Below the pieces are notes generated by a model. It saw only the letters and a list, made by a program, of their open reading frames with translations. It was not told the origin of the DNA and made no database searches. A DNA stretch of 64,000 nucleotides from Saccharopolyspora sp. SCSIO 74807. Lineage in GTDB: Bacteria; Actinomycetota; Actinomycetes; Mycobacteriales; Pseudonocardiaceae. Of the stretch, positions 55,450-63,663 are shown in pieces (position 1 is the stretch's first letter; each line of letters begins with the position of its first letter). The position numbers and the translations under genes were made by a program. The stretch is from positions 3,044,001 to 3,108,000 of the forward strand of contig NZ_CP146100.1 in assembly GCF_037023755.1 (NCBI RefSeq). Reading direction: 5' to 3'.

Positions 55450-56787
55450 ATGTCCAACTCCCTCCTCCTGCTGCACACCGCGATCACGGTGCTCGGAATC
55501 GTGGGCTTGATCGTGGGTGCGCGGCTGAACCCGGTGATCGTGCTGGTGCTGGGTTCGCTGTACCTCGGCCTGGCCACCGGGCTCGGTTTCGAAGGCACCG
55601 CGAAGGCCGTCACGACCGGGTTCGGCGATCTGATGGCCGAGGTCGGGCTCATCATCGGGTTCGGCGTGCTGCTCGGTTCGCTGCTGTCGGCGACCGGGAC
55701 GTTGCAGCGGATCGTCGAGCTGTTCCTGAAGGCGTTCGGGAAGGACCGGTCGCCGTACGCGCTGGGCTTGTCCGCGGGCGTGGTGTTCCCGGCGATCTAC
55801 TTCGACGTGGCCCTGGTGATGCTGGCGCCGATGGCGCGCTCGGTGGCCGCCCGCACCGGTGCGAGCGTGGCGGCCGTCGGCGGCGCGCTGGCGATCGGCT
55901 TGGAGGTCGGGCTGCTGATGGTGCTGCCGGGTGCGGCGGCATTGGCGATCAGCGGTTCGCTCGGCGTCGGCCTCGGCATGATGCTGCTGTTCGGCATCGG
56001 GATCGGCGTGGCATCGATCGTCATCGCGGTGTTCCTGCACGGCAGGCTCATGCGCCGCACCTGGAACCCGGCCAAGGACGAAGCGCACGTCGATGACGGC
56101 ATCGAAGGCATGGCCGTGGGCTCCGCGGAAACCCCGAAGCGCACCTTGCCGCTGATCGTGCTCGTGCTGCCGGTGCTGGTGCCGTTGCTGCTGATCGTGC
56201 TGGGCACGGTGACCGAGACCGCGGGCGCGCGGGTCGGCTGGATCGCGTTCCTGGCCGACCCGGTGGTGGCATTGCTGATCGGTCTCGTGCTCGGCTGCGC
56301 GATCACGGTGTGGACGTTGTCCAGGGACGCCGTCGAGCGGGCGTTGAACAAGGGCGCGGCCACCAGCGGCACGATCCTGCTGTTCACCGGCGTGGCAGGT
56401 TCGCTCGGCGAGGTGATCAGCCGGACCGGCGTCGGCGACGTGGTGAGCGGCCTGTTCCACGCGGGCAGTGCGTCGCCGCTGCTGCTCGCGTGGCTGGTGG
56501 CGGCGTTGCTGCGGCTGGCGCAGGGCTCGGGCTCGGTCGCGGCGATCACCGCGGCGACGCTGCTGGCGCCCGTCGTCGGTGGCCTGGGCACGGCGCCGGT
56601 GCTGGTCGCGCTGGCCGCGGCGGCAGGGGCGAGCTTCGGCGGCCACGTCAGCGACAACACGTTCTGGATGTTCCGCACGCTGCTGAGCCTGTCCACCCGC
56701 GGCGCGTTCCAGGTCTACACGGTCGCCCAGTCGATCATGTCGGTGGTGGCGCTGGCTCTCGTGCTCGTCGCGGACCTGGTCAGCTGA
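55450..56787 (+). CDS. GntP-family sugar-acid:proton symporter
   Basis: 445-residue membrane transporter with about 12 hydrophobic helices. GNTP-family segments are GFGDLMAEVGLIIGFGVLLG, SAGVVFPAIYFDVALVMLAP, GSVAAITAATLLAP and the hairpin loop GASFGGHVSDNTFWMF. The family imports gluconate and related aldonates such as idonate or glycerate derivatives. ATG 55450 was chosen; sequence upstream to 55420 is not conserved. It ends with a terminator. With the regulator, isomerase and SDR it defines a sugar-acid utilisation cluster. Confidence 0.93.
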   Translation: MSNSLLLLHTAITVLGIVGLIVGARLNPVIVLVLGSLYLGLATGLGFEGTAKAVTTGFGDLMAEVGLIIGFGVLLGSLLSATGTLQRIVELFLKAFGKDRSPYALGLSAGVVFPAIYFDVALVMLAPMARSVAARTGASVAAVGGALAIGLEVGLLMVLPGAAALAISGSLGVGLGMMLLFGIGIGVASIVIAVFLHGRLMRRTWNPAKDEAHVDDGIEGMAVGSAETPKRTLPLIVLVLPVLVPLLLIVLGTVTETAGARVGWIAFLADPVVALLIGLVLGCAITVWTLSRDAVERALNKGAATSGTILLFTGVAGSLGEVISRTGVGDVVSGLFHAGSASPLLLAWLVAALLRLAQGSGSVAAITAATLLAPVVGGLGTAPVLVALAAAAGASFGGHVSDNTFWMFRTLLSLSTRGAFQVYTVAQSIMSVVALALVLVADLVS

Positions 56788-56803
56788 GGCCCCGCCACGC
56801 ACC

Positions 56804-56827
56804 AAAGCCCCCCGAGCGGGGGCTTTC
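56804..56827 (+). terminator. rho-independent terminator after the GntP gene
   Basis: AAAGCCCCC (56804-56812) and GGGGGCTTT (56818-56826) pair perfectly. It closes the sugar-acid operon 17 nt past the permease stop. Confidence 0.88.
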
Positions 56828-56945
56828 GTGCTGTTCGGGGACGTTTCGCAGCGGGCCGCACCCGATCGGTTCAGGTAGATGTGACGTGCGGCACCTGTTG
56901 CGGTGGCAGGCCCCGGCGCAATGATTGGGTGGCCAAAGGTTGGAA

Positions 56946-56961
56946 GGCCGAGTAATCGGCC
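56946..56961 (+). promoter_or_regulatory. GTAA-tetraloop hairpin upstream of mmsA
   Basis: GGCCGA-GTAA-TCGGCC, a 6-bp stem with a GNRA-type loop, 50 nt before mmsA in a 184-bp gap. It could be a leader hairpin or a protein site. The gap otherwise shows only GGTGAAAGG before mmsA. Confidence 0.35.
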
Positions 56962-57011
56962 CGTTCGGCGGCGGGCATCAACGGCGAGATCGGTGAAAGG
57001 TTCGGTGCGGT

Positions 57012-58511
57012 ATGTCCCAGGAGTTGACGCACTTCATCGGCGGCGAGCGGGTCGCCGGGACCTCCGGGAACTTCGGTGACGTGTTCGATCCGAACACCGG
57101 GCAGGTGCAGGCGGCGGTGCCGTTGGCCTCGACCGGCGAGGTCTCCGCCGCCGTCGCCGACGCGGCCGCGGCGCAACCGGCGTGGGCGGCGCAGAACCCG
57201 CAGAAGCGGGCCCGGGTGCTGATGCGCTTCCTGCAACTGGTCAACGACGAGATGGACTCGCTGGCCCGGCTGCTGGCCGCCGAGCACGGCAAGACCGTCC
57301 CGGACGCCAAGGGCGACATCCAGCGCGGCCTGGAGGTCGTCGAGTTCGCCGTCGGCATCCCGCACCTGCTCAAGGGCGAGTACAGCGAGAACGCGGGAAC
57401 CGGCATCGACGTCTACTCGATGCGCCAGCCGCTGGGCGTGGTCGCGGGCATCACCCCGTTCAACTTCCCGGCGATGATCCCGCTGTGGAAGGCCGCACCT
57501 GCCATCGCGGCGGGCAACTCCTTCGTGCTCAAGCCCTCCGAACGGGACCCGTCGGTGCCGCTGCGGCTGGCGGAGCTGTTCGTCGAAGCGGGCCTGCCGC
57601 CGGGCGTGCTCAACGTGGTCAACGGTGACAAGACCGCGGTGGACGCGGTGCTGACCGACCCGCGGATCGAGGCGGTCGGGTTCGTCGGCTCCTCGTCGAT
57701 CGCGGAGTACATCTATTCGACCGCGGCCGCGCACGGCAAGCGCGCGCAATGCTTCGGCGGCGCGAAGAACCACATGATCGTGATGCCGGATGCGGATCTG
57801 GACCAGGCGGTGGAGGCGCTGGTCGGCGCCGGCTACGGCTCGGCGGGTGAGCGGTGCATGGCGATCTCGGTGGCGGTGCCGGTCGGGCAGGCCACCGCGG
57901 ACGCGTTGGTGGAGAAGCTCACCGAGCGGGTGCGCAAGCTCAAGATCGGCACCAGCTTCACCGAGGATGCCGACTTCGGGCCGCTGGTGACCAGGCAGGC
58001 GAAGCAGCGGGCGGACGACCTGGTCACCGCAGGTGTCGACGAAGGGGCGGAGCTGCTGGTCGACGGTCGCGGGTTCGAGATGGCAGGCCACGAGGGCGGC
58101 TTCTTCGCGGGTGCCTCGCTGTTCGACCACGTCACGCCGGACATGCGGATCTACCGGGAGGAGATCTTCGGTCCCGTGCTGTCGGTGGTGCGCGCGGCCG
58201 ATTACGAGGAGGCGCTGCGGCTGCCGAGCGAGAACGAGTACGGCAACGGGGTCGCCATCTTCACCAGGGACGGCGACGCGGCGCGCGAGTTCGTCAGCCG
58301 CGTCGACACCGGGATGATCGGGGTGAACGTGCCGATCCCGGTGCCGATCGCGTACCACACCTTCGGCGGCTGGAAGCGCTCCGGCTACGGCGACCTGAAC
58401 CAGCACGGCCCGGACTCGATCAAGTTCTACACCAAGACCAAGACGGTCACCTCGCGCTGGCCGTCCGGGCTCAAGGAAGGCGCCAGCTTCACCATTCCGA
58501 CCATGAACTGA
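57012..58511 (+). CDS. mmsA: methylmalonate-semialdehyde dehydrogenase (CoA-acylating)
   Basis: 499-residue aldehyde-dehydrogenase-fold enzyme. It converts methylmalonate semialdehyde, NAD and CoA to propionyl-CoA in valine catabolism. The catalytic C282 is in AGERCMAIS, PFNFPAMIPLWKAAPAIAAG is the MMSDH signature, and the C-terminal FTRDGDAAREF is normal. GGTGAAAGG lies upstream of ATG 57012. It is the first gene of an operon with an acyl-CoA dehydrogenase, 3-hydroxyisobutyryl-CoA hydrolase and mmsB. Confidence 0.96.
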   Translation: MSQELTHFIGGERVAGTSGNFGDVFDPNTGQVQAAVPLASTGEVSAAVADAAAAQPAWAAQNPQKRARVLMRFLQLVNDEMDSLARLLAAEHGKTVPDAKGDIQRGLEVVEFAVGIPHLLKGEYSENAGTGIDVYSMRQPLGVVAGITPFNFPAMIPLWKAAPAIAAGNSFVLKPSERDPSVPLRLAELFVEAGLPPGVLNVVNGDKTAVDAVLTDPRIEAVGFVGSSSIAEYIYSTAAAHGKRAQCFGGAKNHMIVMPDADLDQAVEALVGAGYGSAGERCMAISVAVPVGQATADALVEKLTERVRKLKIGTSFTEDADFGPLVTRQAKQRADDLVTAGVDEGAELLVDGRGFEMAGHEGGFFAGASLFDHVTPDMRIYREEIFGPVLSVVRAADYEEALRLPSENEYGNGVAIFTRDGDAAREFVSRVDTGMIGVNVPIPVPIAYHTFGGWKRSGYGDLNQHGPDSIKFYTKTKTVTSRWPSGLKEGASFTIPTMN

Positions 58512-58547
58512 GCTCGGTGAGCCTGCCCCACAGGTGAGGAGTCAGAC

Positions 58548-59732
58548 GTGTCCGTTGCAGCGGTAACCGGCCCCACCGGCGCGGCGTCGCCGTTCGAGCT
58601 GTCCGAGGACCAGCGCGCGATCCAGCAGACCGCCCGCGAGTTCGCCGCCGAACAGCTCGCGCCGCACGCGGTGCAGTGGGACCAGGACAAGCACTTCCCG
58701 GTGGAGGTGCTGCGCACCGCCGGGGAACTGGGCATCGGCGGGATCTACGTCGACGACGCCTACGGCGGCACCGGCCTGAGCCGGTTCGACTCGGTGCTCA
58801 TCTTCGAGGCGCTGGCCTCCGGTGACCCTTCGGTGGCGGCGTACCTGTCGATCCACAACATGGTCGCCGGGATGATCGACCGGTTCGGCGACGCCGAGCA
58901 GAAAGCCCAGTGGCTGCCCGGGTTGTGCTCGCTGCAGCAGCGGGCGAGCTACTGCCTGACCGAACCGGAGGCGGGCTCGGACGCGGCCGCGCTGCAGACC
59001 CGCGCGGTGCGCGACGGGGACGACTACCTGCTCACCGGGGTCAAGCAGTTCATCTCCGGCGGCGGCAGCTCGGACGTCTACGCGGTGATGGCGCGCACCG
59101 GGGACACCGGGTCCGGCGGCATCTCCACGTTCCTGGTCGAAGCCGGTGCGCAAGGGCTCTCGTTCGGGCCGAACGAGCGCAAGATGGGCTGGAACGCCCA
59201 GCCCACCCGGCAGGTGCTGTTCGACGAGGTCCGGGTGCCCGCGAGCAGGCGGCTGGGGCCGGAGGGCATCGGGTTCAAGATCGCCATGGCGGGGCTGGAC
59301 GGCGGCCGGCTCAGCATCGCGGCCTGCTCGCTCGGGGGCGCGCAGGCCGCGTTGGACAAGAGCCTTGCCTATGTCCGGGAGCGCAGCGCGTTCGGATCGA
59401 AGCTCAGCGAGTTCCAGGTGCTGCAGTTCAAGCTCGCCGACATGGCGACCGATCTGGAGGCCGCGCGGATGCTGCTGTGGCGCGCGGCGTGGGCGCTGGA
59501 CACCCGCGATCCGGACGCCACCCGGCTGTGCGCGATGGCCAAGCGGCTGGCCACCGACGCGGGCTTCGCCGTGGCGAACGAGGCACTTCAGATCCACGGT
59601 GGTTACGGATACCTTGCCGAGTACGGCCTGGAGAAGATCGTTCGCGACCTGCGCGTGCACCAGATCCTCGAAGGCACCAACGAGATCATGCGCTTGATCA
59701 TTTCCCGTGGATTGCTGGAGTCGGCATCATGA
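58548..59732 (+). CDS. acyl-CoA dehydrogenase, probably isobutyryl-CoA dehydrogenase
   Basis: 394-residue flavoprotein. YCLTEPEAGSDAAALQT (FAD/substrate site) and the C-terminal QIHGGYGYLAEYGLEK with ILEGTNEIMR (base-loop) are family signatures. Placement between mmsA and the 3-hydroxyisobutyryl-CoA hydrolase makes isobutyryl-CoA the most likely substrate, though sequence alone cannot separate it from short-branched-chain relatives. The GTG start follows mmsA by 36 bp, and the stop overlaps the next start (ATGA). Confidence 0.92.
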   Translation: MSVAAVTGPTGAASPFELSEDQRAIQQTAREFAAEQLAPHAVQWDQDKHFPVEVLRTAGELGIGGIYVDDAYGGTGLSRFDSVLIFEALASGDPSVAAYLSIHNMVAGMIDRFGDAEQKAQWLPGLCSLQQRASYCLTEPEAGSDAAALQTRAVRDGDDYLLTGVKQFISGGGSSDVYAVMARTGDTGSGGISTFLVEAGAQGLSFGPNERKMGWNAQPTRQVLFDEVRVPASRRLGPEGIGFKIAMAGLDGGRLSIAACSLGGAQAALDKSLAYVRERSAFGSKLSEFQVLQFKLADMATDLEAARMLLWRAAWALDTRDPDATRLCAMAKRLATDAGFAVANEALQIHGGYGYLAEYGLEKIVRDLRVHQILEGTNEIMRLIISRGLLESAS

Positions 59733-60775
59733 CATCAACCGCCCCGGAAGTTCTGCTCAACGTAGAGGGCGCGCTCGGACGGATCACGCTCAACCGCCCC
59801 AAGGCGATCAACTCGCTCACCTTGGAGATGGTGCGGTCGATCACCGAGGCACTTGAGCAGTGGCGTTCCGACGACCGGGTGCGCGCGGTGCTCATCGAGG
59901 GCGCCGGGGAACGCGGCCTGTGCGCGGGCGGGGACATCCGCGCGCTCTACGACGCGGCCAAGGCCGACGACGACTCGCTGCCGAAGGCGTTCTGGAGCGA
60001 GGAGTACCGGCTCAACGCGGCGCTGTCGCACTACCCGAAGCCCGTGGTCGGGCTGATGGACGGCGTGTGCATGGGCGGCGGCGTGGGCATCACCGCGCAC
60101 GGTTCGCACCGGGTGGTCACCGAACGTTCCAAGGTCGGGATGCCGGAGACCGGAATCGGGTTCGTGCCCGACGTGGGCGGCACCTACCTGCTCTCGCGCG
60201 CGCCGGGTGAGTTCGGCACGCACCTGGCGCTGACCGGTACTCCGGTCGGCGGCGCGGACGCGATCGCGCTGGGCCTGGCCGACGATTTCGTGCCCAGCGA
60301 CCGGCTCGAAGAGCTGGTCGCGGCGTTGACCGATGGCGAGGTGGACGCGGCGCTGGCCAGGTTCGCCACCGAGCGCCCGCCCGCACCGCTGGCGGCGCAC
60401 CGGGAATGGATCGAAGCGGCCTATTCCGCCGACCGCGTGGAAGACGTCCTCACCAGGCTGCGCGCGCGCCCGGAAGAAGCCGCGCAGCAGGCCGCCGACG
60501 CCATCGAGACCAAGTCGCCGACCTCGCTGAAGATCACGCTGCGCGCCCTGCGGTCGCGCCCGGACACCTTGGAGCAGGCGCTCGACCAGGAATACCGGCT
60601 GGCGCTGGCCACCGTTTCGGTCGGCGATTTCGTGGAGGGCGTGCGCGCCACGCTCGTCGACAAGGACAAGGACCCGAAGTGGTCGCCGGAGCGCCTGGAC
60701 GAGGTGACCGACGAGTTCGTCGAGCGGTTCTTCGCCCCGCTCGGCGCCGCGGAATTGGGACTCGCAGCGGACTGA
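59729..60775 (+). CDS. 3-hydroxyisobutyryl-CoA hydrolase (enoyl-CoA hydratase superfamily)
   Basis: 348-residue crotonase-fold enzyme. It is longer than simple hydratases, and the segment YPKPVVGLMDGVCMGGGVG with GMPETGIGFVPDVGGTYLLSR is the HIBCH signature. It releases 3-hydroxyisobutyrate, which exits as the free acid for MmsB. It starts in the acyl-CoA dehydrogenase stop (ATGA). A separate upstream enoyl-CoA hydratase for methacrylyl-CoA is not in the operon but may be the 62843 gene. Confidence 0.93.
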   Translation: MTSTAPEVLLNVEGALGRITLNRPKAINSLTLEMVRSITEALEQWRSDDRVRAVLIEGAGERGLCAGGDIRALYDAAKADDDSLPKAFWSEEYRLNAALSHYPKPVVGLMDGVCMGGGVGITAHGSHRVVTERSKVGMPETGIGFVPDVGGTYLLSRAPGEFGTHLALTGTPVGGADAIALGLADDFVPSDRLEELVAALTDGEVDAALARFATERPPAPLAAHREWIEAAYSADRVEDVLTRLRARPEEAAQQAADAIETKSPTSLKITLRALRSRPDTLEQALDQEYRLALATVSVGDFVEGVRATLVDKDKDPKWSPERLDEVTDEFVERFFAPLGAAELGLAAD

Positions 60776-60826
60776 TCCCGCTGCAGCCGGGGCCGTCCCG
60801 GCCGATCGGCAGAAGGGAACGTGACA

Positions 60827-61762
60827 ATGGCTGTCATCGCTTTCATCGGGCTGGGCCACATGGGCGGGCCCATGTCGGCGAACCTGGTCAAGGCCGGGCA
60901 CGCGGTGCGCGGGTTCGACCTGGCCCCTGCGGCGCTGGCGCAGGCGCGGGCGAACGGCGTGACCACCGCGGACTCGGCGGCCGATGCGGTGGCCGGGGCG
61001 GATGCGGTGATCACCATGCTGCCCAGCGGCAAGCACCTGCTGGACTGCTACCGGGAGGTGCTCGGTTCGGTGCAGCCGGGTGCGCTGCTGATCGACTGCT
61101 CCACGGTCGACGTCGCCGACGCGCGGGCGGCGCACGAGGCGGCGGGCGCGGCCGGGTTCGGTTCGCTGGACGCCCCGGTCTCCGGCGGTACCGCGGGCGC
61201 AGAGGCGGGCACGCTGACGTTCATGGCGGGCGGTGCCGCCGACGTGTTCCAGCGCGCGGAGGCGGTGCTGGAACCGATGGCGCGCAAGGTGATCCACTGC
61301 GGCGGCGCCGGGCACGGGCAGGTCACCAAGATGTGCAACAACCTCATCCTTGGCGCGTCGATGATCGCGGTCAGCGAGGCTTTCGTGCTGGGCGAGCGGC
61401 TCGGGCTGAGCAACCAGGCGCTCTACGACGTCGCCTCGATCTCCACCGGGCAGTGCTGGTCGCTGACCACGAACTGCCCGGTGCCGGATCTGGTGGAGAC
61501 CAGCCGCGCGAACCACGACTACGAGCCGGGGTTCTCCGCGGCGCTGATGCTCAAGGACCTGCGGCTGGCCGAGTCCGCGGCCGAGCAGAGCGGCACCGAC
61601 ACCGCGATCGGGCAGCTGGCCACCGAGCTGTACCAGCGGTTCAACGCCGAGGGCGGCGGCGAGTACGACTTCGGCGCGATCATCCGCTCCATCCGGGAGC
61701 ACTCCGGTGCCGAGGGCACGGTGACGCCGTCCGGATCGGCGGAGGCCACCGGCACGGCGTGA
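60827..61762 (+). CDS. mmsB: 3-hydroxyisobutyrate dehydrogenase
   Basis: 311-residue beta-hydroxyacid dehydrogenase. The Rossmann motif is GLGHMGGPMSANL near the N-terminus, the substrate loop is DAPVSGGTAGAEAGTL, and the catalytic lysine lies in GQVTKMCNN. It oxidises 3-hydroxyisobutyrate to methylmalonate semialdehyde, the MmsA substrate. An AAGGGA at 60813-60818 gives 8-nt spacing to ATG 60827, so this start is preferred to the GTG at 60821. It is the last gene of the valine operon. Confidence 0.94.
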   Translation: MAVIAFIGLGHMGGPMSANLVKAGHAVRGFDLAPAALAQARANGVTTADSAADAVAGADAVITMLPSGKHLLDCYREVLGSVQPGALLIDCSTVDVADARAAHEAAGAAGFGSLDAPVSGGTAGAEAGTLTFMAGGAADVFQRAEAVLEPMARKVIHCGGAGHGQVTKMCNNLILGASMIAVSEAFVLGERLGLSNQALYDVASISTGQCWSLTTNCPVPDLVETSRANHDYEPGFSAALMLKDLRLAESAAEQSGTDTAIGQLATELYQRFNAEGGGEYDFGAIIRSIREHSGAEGTVTPSGSAEATGTA

Positions 61763-61768
61763 GCTCCG

Positions 61769-61797
61769 GCCCGGGTTCATCGGGTTGCAACCCGGGC
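61769..61797 (+). terminator. 9-bp hairpin after mmsB
   Basis: GCCCGGGTT (61769-61777), 11-nt loop, AACCCGGGC (61789-61797), starting 6 nt after the stop. It ends the valine operon; no T run. Confidence 0.55.
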
Positions 61798-61814
61798 GTA
61801 GGCTCCGCGCCGTG

Positions 61815-62030
61815 ATGGACTGGCTGTTCGAGTTGTGGGACGCCGTCGAGCTGTGGCTCGTGCAGCTGTGGTACCCGCTGCAGGTGACGCTGGTGCTGGC
61901 GGTGCTGCTGCCGGTGTGCTTCGGCTTGGCGAAGGTGCTCGACCGGGGCATCGACGGGCTCGGCGCGAAGCTGACGCGGCTGCGCGATGCCGAGCCGCCG
62001 GTGCGTTCCCGCCCGAAGGCGCAGCGGTAG
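61815..62030 (+). CDS. small single-pass membrane protein
   Basis: 71 residues: an aromatic N-terminus (WLFELWDAVELWLVQLWYPL), one transmembrane helix (LVLAVLLPVCFGLAKVL, about 28-45) and a basic C-terminal tail. There is no SD before ATG 61815; a GTG three bases earlier is equally possible. The stop overlaps the next start (GTG at 62030). I do not recognise a family. It is probably coupled to the truncated RNase-like gene and barstar. Confidence 0.5.
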   Translation: MDWLFELWDAVELWLVQLWYPLQVTLVLAVLLPVCFGLAKVLDRGIDGLGAKLTRLRDAEPPVRSRPKAQR

Positions 62031-62281
62031 TGAACCGCGTGTCCTCCCGCAAGCGGATCACGATCGCCCTGGTCGGGCTGATCGTGCTGGTGGTGGTCGG
62101 CTGGTTCGTGCAGCAGCGCTCGGCCGACCCGTCCGCTCCCGCGGGCATGTCCCGGCCCGCGGTGAGCTCGCCGATGCCGGTTTCCTACGATTCGTGGCCG
62201 ATCCGGAGTTCGTCCGGATCGGCTTTCGAGGTTGTGCGGGCCCGGGGCCTCCCGGTGCCCGGTGGCGGGCCGTGGGGCTGA
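62030..62281 (+). pseudogene. truncated secreted-RNase-like stub (membrane segment only)
   Basis: 83 residues. KRITIALVGLIVLVVVGWFV (about 8-27) is a signal-anchor or signal peptide followed by a Ser/Pro stretch; no barnase or RNase Sa catalytic motif follows. A terminator-like hairpin (62197-62226) lies inside the frame, and the last 30 residues look like random GC-rich translation. In actinobacteria a secreted guanyl-RNase gene with just such an N-terminus commonly precedes barstar, which is the next gene here. I infer loss of the RNase domain. It starts in the stop of the small membrane protein. Confidence 0.5.
62197..62226 (+). terminator. 11-bp hairpin with T run inside the stub
   Basis: GCCGATCCGGA (62197-62207), loop GTTCG, TCCGGATCGGC (62213-62223), then TTT. 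The stem is perfect. It sits within the open frame of the stub, which suggests that frame is no longer a full coding gene or that the hairpin marks a deletion scar. Confidence 0.6.
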
Positions 62282-62424
62282 GTCCCTTCCGGTCGCGGAA
62301 TGGCCCCGCACAGCGGGAAAAGTGACGTTTTCGTGGTTGTCGACTTGCGCGGTTGAGTGGGATGTTTGCGACGAAGCTGCTGGCGGCTAAACGGCCCGGC
62401 AAGGTCTTCCGGAAGGAGTCTGCG

Positions 62425-62796
62425 GTGGGCGAGCAGGAGCAGCCTGAGCAGAGCGCGGTGAGCGCCCGCGAGGCCGCTGCGGCGGCCGAGCAGCGGGGCG
62501 CGGTACCGCACGTCCTCGACGGCCGGGAGCTGGTGAACAAGCGCACCACGCTGGAGGGCATCGCGGCGGCGCTGTCCTTCCCGGAGTGGGCGGGCCGCAA
62601 TCTGGACGCGCTCTACGACTGCCTCACCGACCTGTCCTGGCTGCCCGAGGGCGAGCACGTGCTGATCTGGTCCGGCTCCACCTCGCTGGCCCAGCACGAC
62701 CCGAGGGCCTACGAGAAGATCAACTCGGTGTTGCGGGACGCGGCCCGCAACACCGTCTGCGGCCGCTCCTTCGAACCGGTGCTCACCCGCGACTGA
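62425..62796 (+). CDS. barstar-family ribonuclease inhibitor
   Basis: 123-residue barstar-like protein. LDGRELVNKRTTLEGIAAAL, FPEWAGRNLDALYDCLTDLSW and LIWSGSTSLAQHDPRAYEKI match the family, including the acidic inhibitory helix with D and E. The N-terminal 35 residues are a charged linker. GTG 62425 has GGAAGGAG 6 nt upstream; in-frame sequence before it is not conserved. Barstar normally blocks a cognate secreted RNase in the cytoplasm. None is encoded beside it, so it appears to be an orphan immunity protein. Confidence 0.9.
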   Translation: MGEQEQPEQSAVSAREAAAAAEQRGAVPHVLDGRELVNKRTTLEGIAAALSFPEWAGRNLDALYDCLTDLSWLPEGEHVLIWSGSTSLAQHDPRAYEKINSVLRDAARNTVCGRSFEPVLTRD

Positions 62797-62842
62797 GCGG
62801 ACGCCGAGCTGCGGGTGGACCGGTCCATCCTTCGGGCCGTGT

Positions 62843-63622
62843 TCAGGATTCCTGTTCGGGCACCCAAGAAGCCGGGCGCTTCTCCTTGAAGGCGCGCATT
62901 CCCTCCTGGCCCTCTTCCGAGGCGAAGTGGTGGGCGGAGAGGTCGAGCATGGCGTCGAAGTCCTCGTTGAGGGTGCTCGCCCGCGGGCGGCGCAGCATCG
63001 CCTTGGTGGCGGCCAGGGCGTTCGGGGCGCCGCGGGTGAGCAGGTCGGCGTAGCGGCGCGTTCGGGTGTCGAGTTCTTCGGCGGGAACGGCGGAGTTGAG
63101 CAGGCCGATCTCGACGGCCCGGTGGGCGTCGAAGGTCTCGCCGGTCAGGAACAGTTCGTGCGCGGCGCGCGGTTGCAGGCGCGGCAGCACGGTCAGCGAG
63201 ATCACCGCGGGCACGACGCCGATTCGGACTTCGGAGAAGGCGAAGGTCGCCGTCTCGGCGGCGACGGCGAGGTCGCAGGCGGCGACGATGCCGACTCCGC
63301 CGGCGCGGGCGGGGCCCGCGAGTTTCGCGACGACCGGTTTCGGGCTGGTCCACAGCGTTTCCAGGATGTCGGGCAGTTCCCGCACGCCCTGGTCCTGCGA
63401 ACCGGCGCCGCTGGATTCCTTCAGGTCCATGCCCGAGCAGAACACCGGCCCGGTGTGGTCCAGGATGACGACCCGCACCGCTTCGTCGGCCAACGCGGCG
63501 GCCAACTGCTCGCGGAGTTCGCGGCGCAACTGCGCGGACAGCGCGTTGCGGTTGTGCGGGGAGTCCAGCGTGATCGTCGCGATGCCCGCTTCGACGTTGC
63601 GGTGCACGAGTTCTTCGCCCAT
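62843..63622 (-). CDS. enoyl-CoA hydratase/isomerase family protein
   Basis: 259-residue crotonase-fold protein. ITLDSPHNRNALSAQLR, the oxyanion-hole FCSGMDLKE and PARAGGVGIVAACDLAVA, and FSEVRIGVVPAVIS where the catalytic glutamates usually lie (one Glu position is V/P here, so true hydratase activity is uncertain). It is inverted relative to the barstar gene. It could be the methacrylyl-CoA hydratase missing from the valine operon or act on another acyl-CoA. ATG 63622 was chosen; upstream in-frame sequence is not conserved. Confidence 0.88.
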   Translation of the reverse strand: MGEELVHRNVEAGIATITLDSPHNRNALSAQLRRELREQLAAALADEAVRVVILDHTGPVFCSGMDLKESSGAGSQDQGVRELPDILETLWTSPKPVVAKLAGPARAGGVGIVAACDLAVAAETATFAFSEVRIGVVPAVISLTVLPRLQPRAAHELFLTGETFDAHRAVEIGLLNSAVPAEELDTRTRRYADLLTRGAPNALAATKAMLRRPRASTLNEDFDAMLDLSAHHFASEEGQEGMRAFKEKRPASWVPEQES

Positions 63623-63663
63623 GCGGCGAACCGTAGCCGCCTGGGCAGCCGGGGAGCCAGGAC

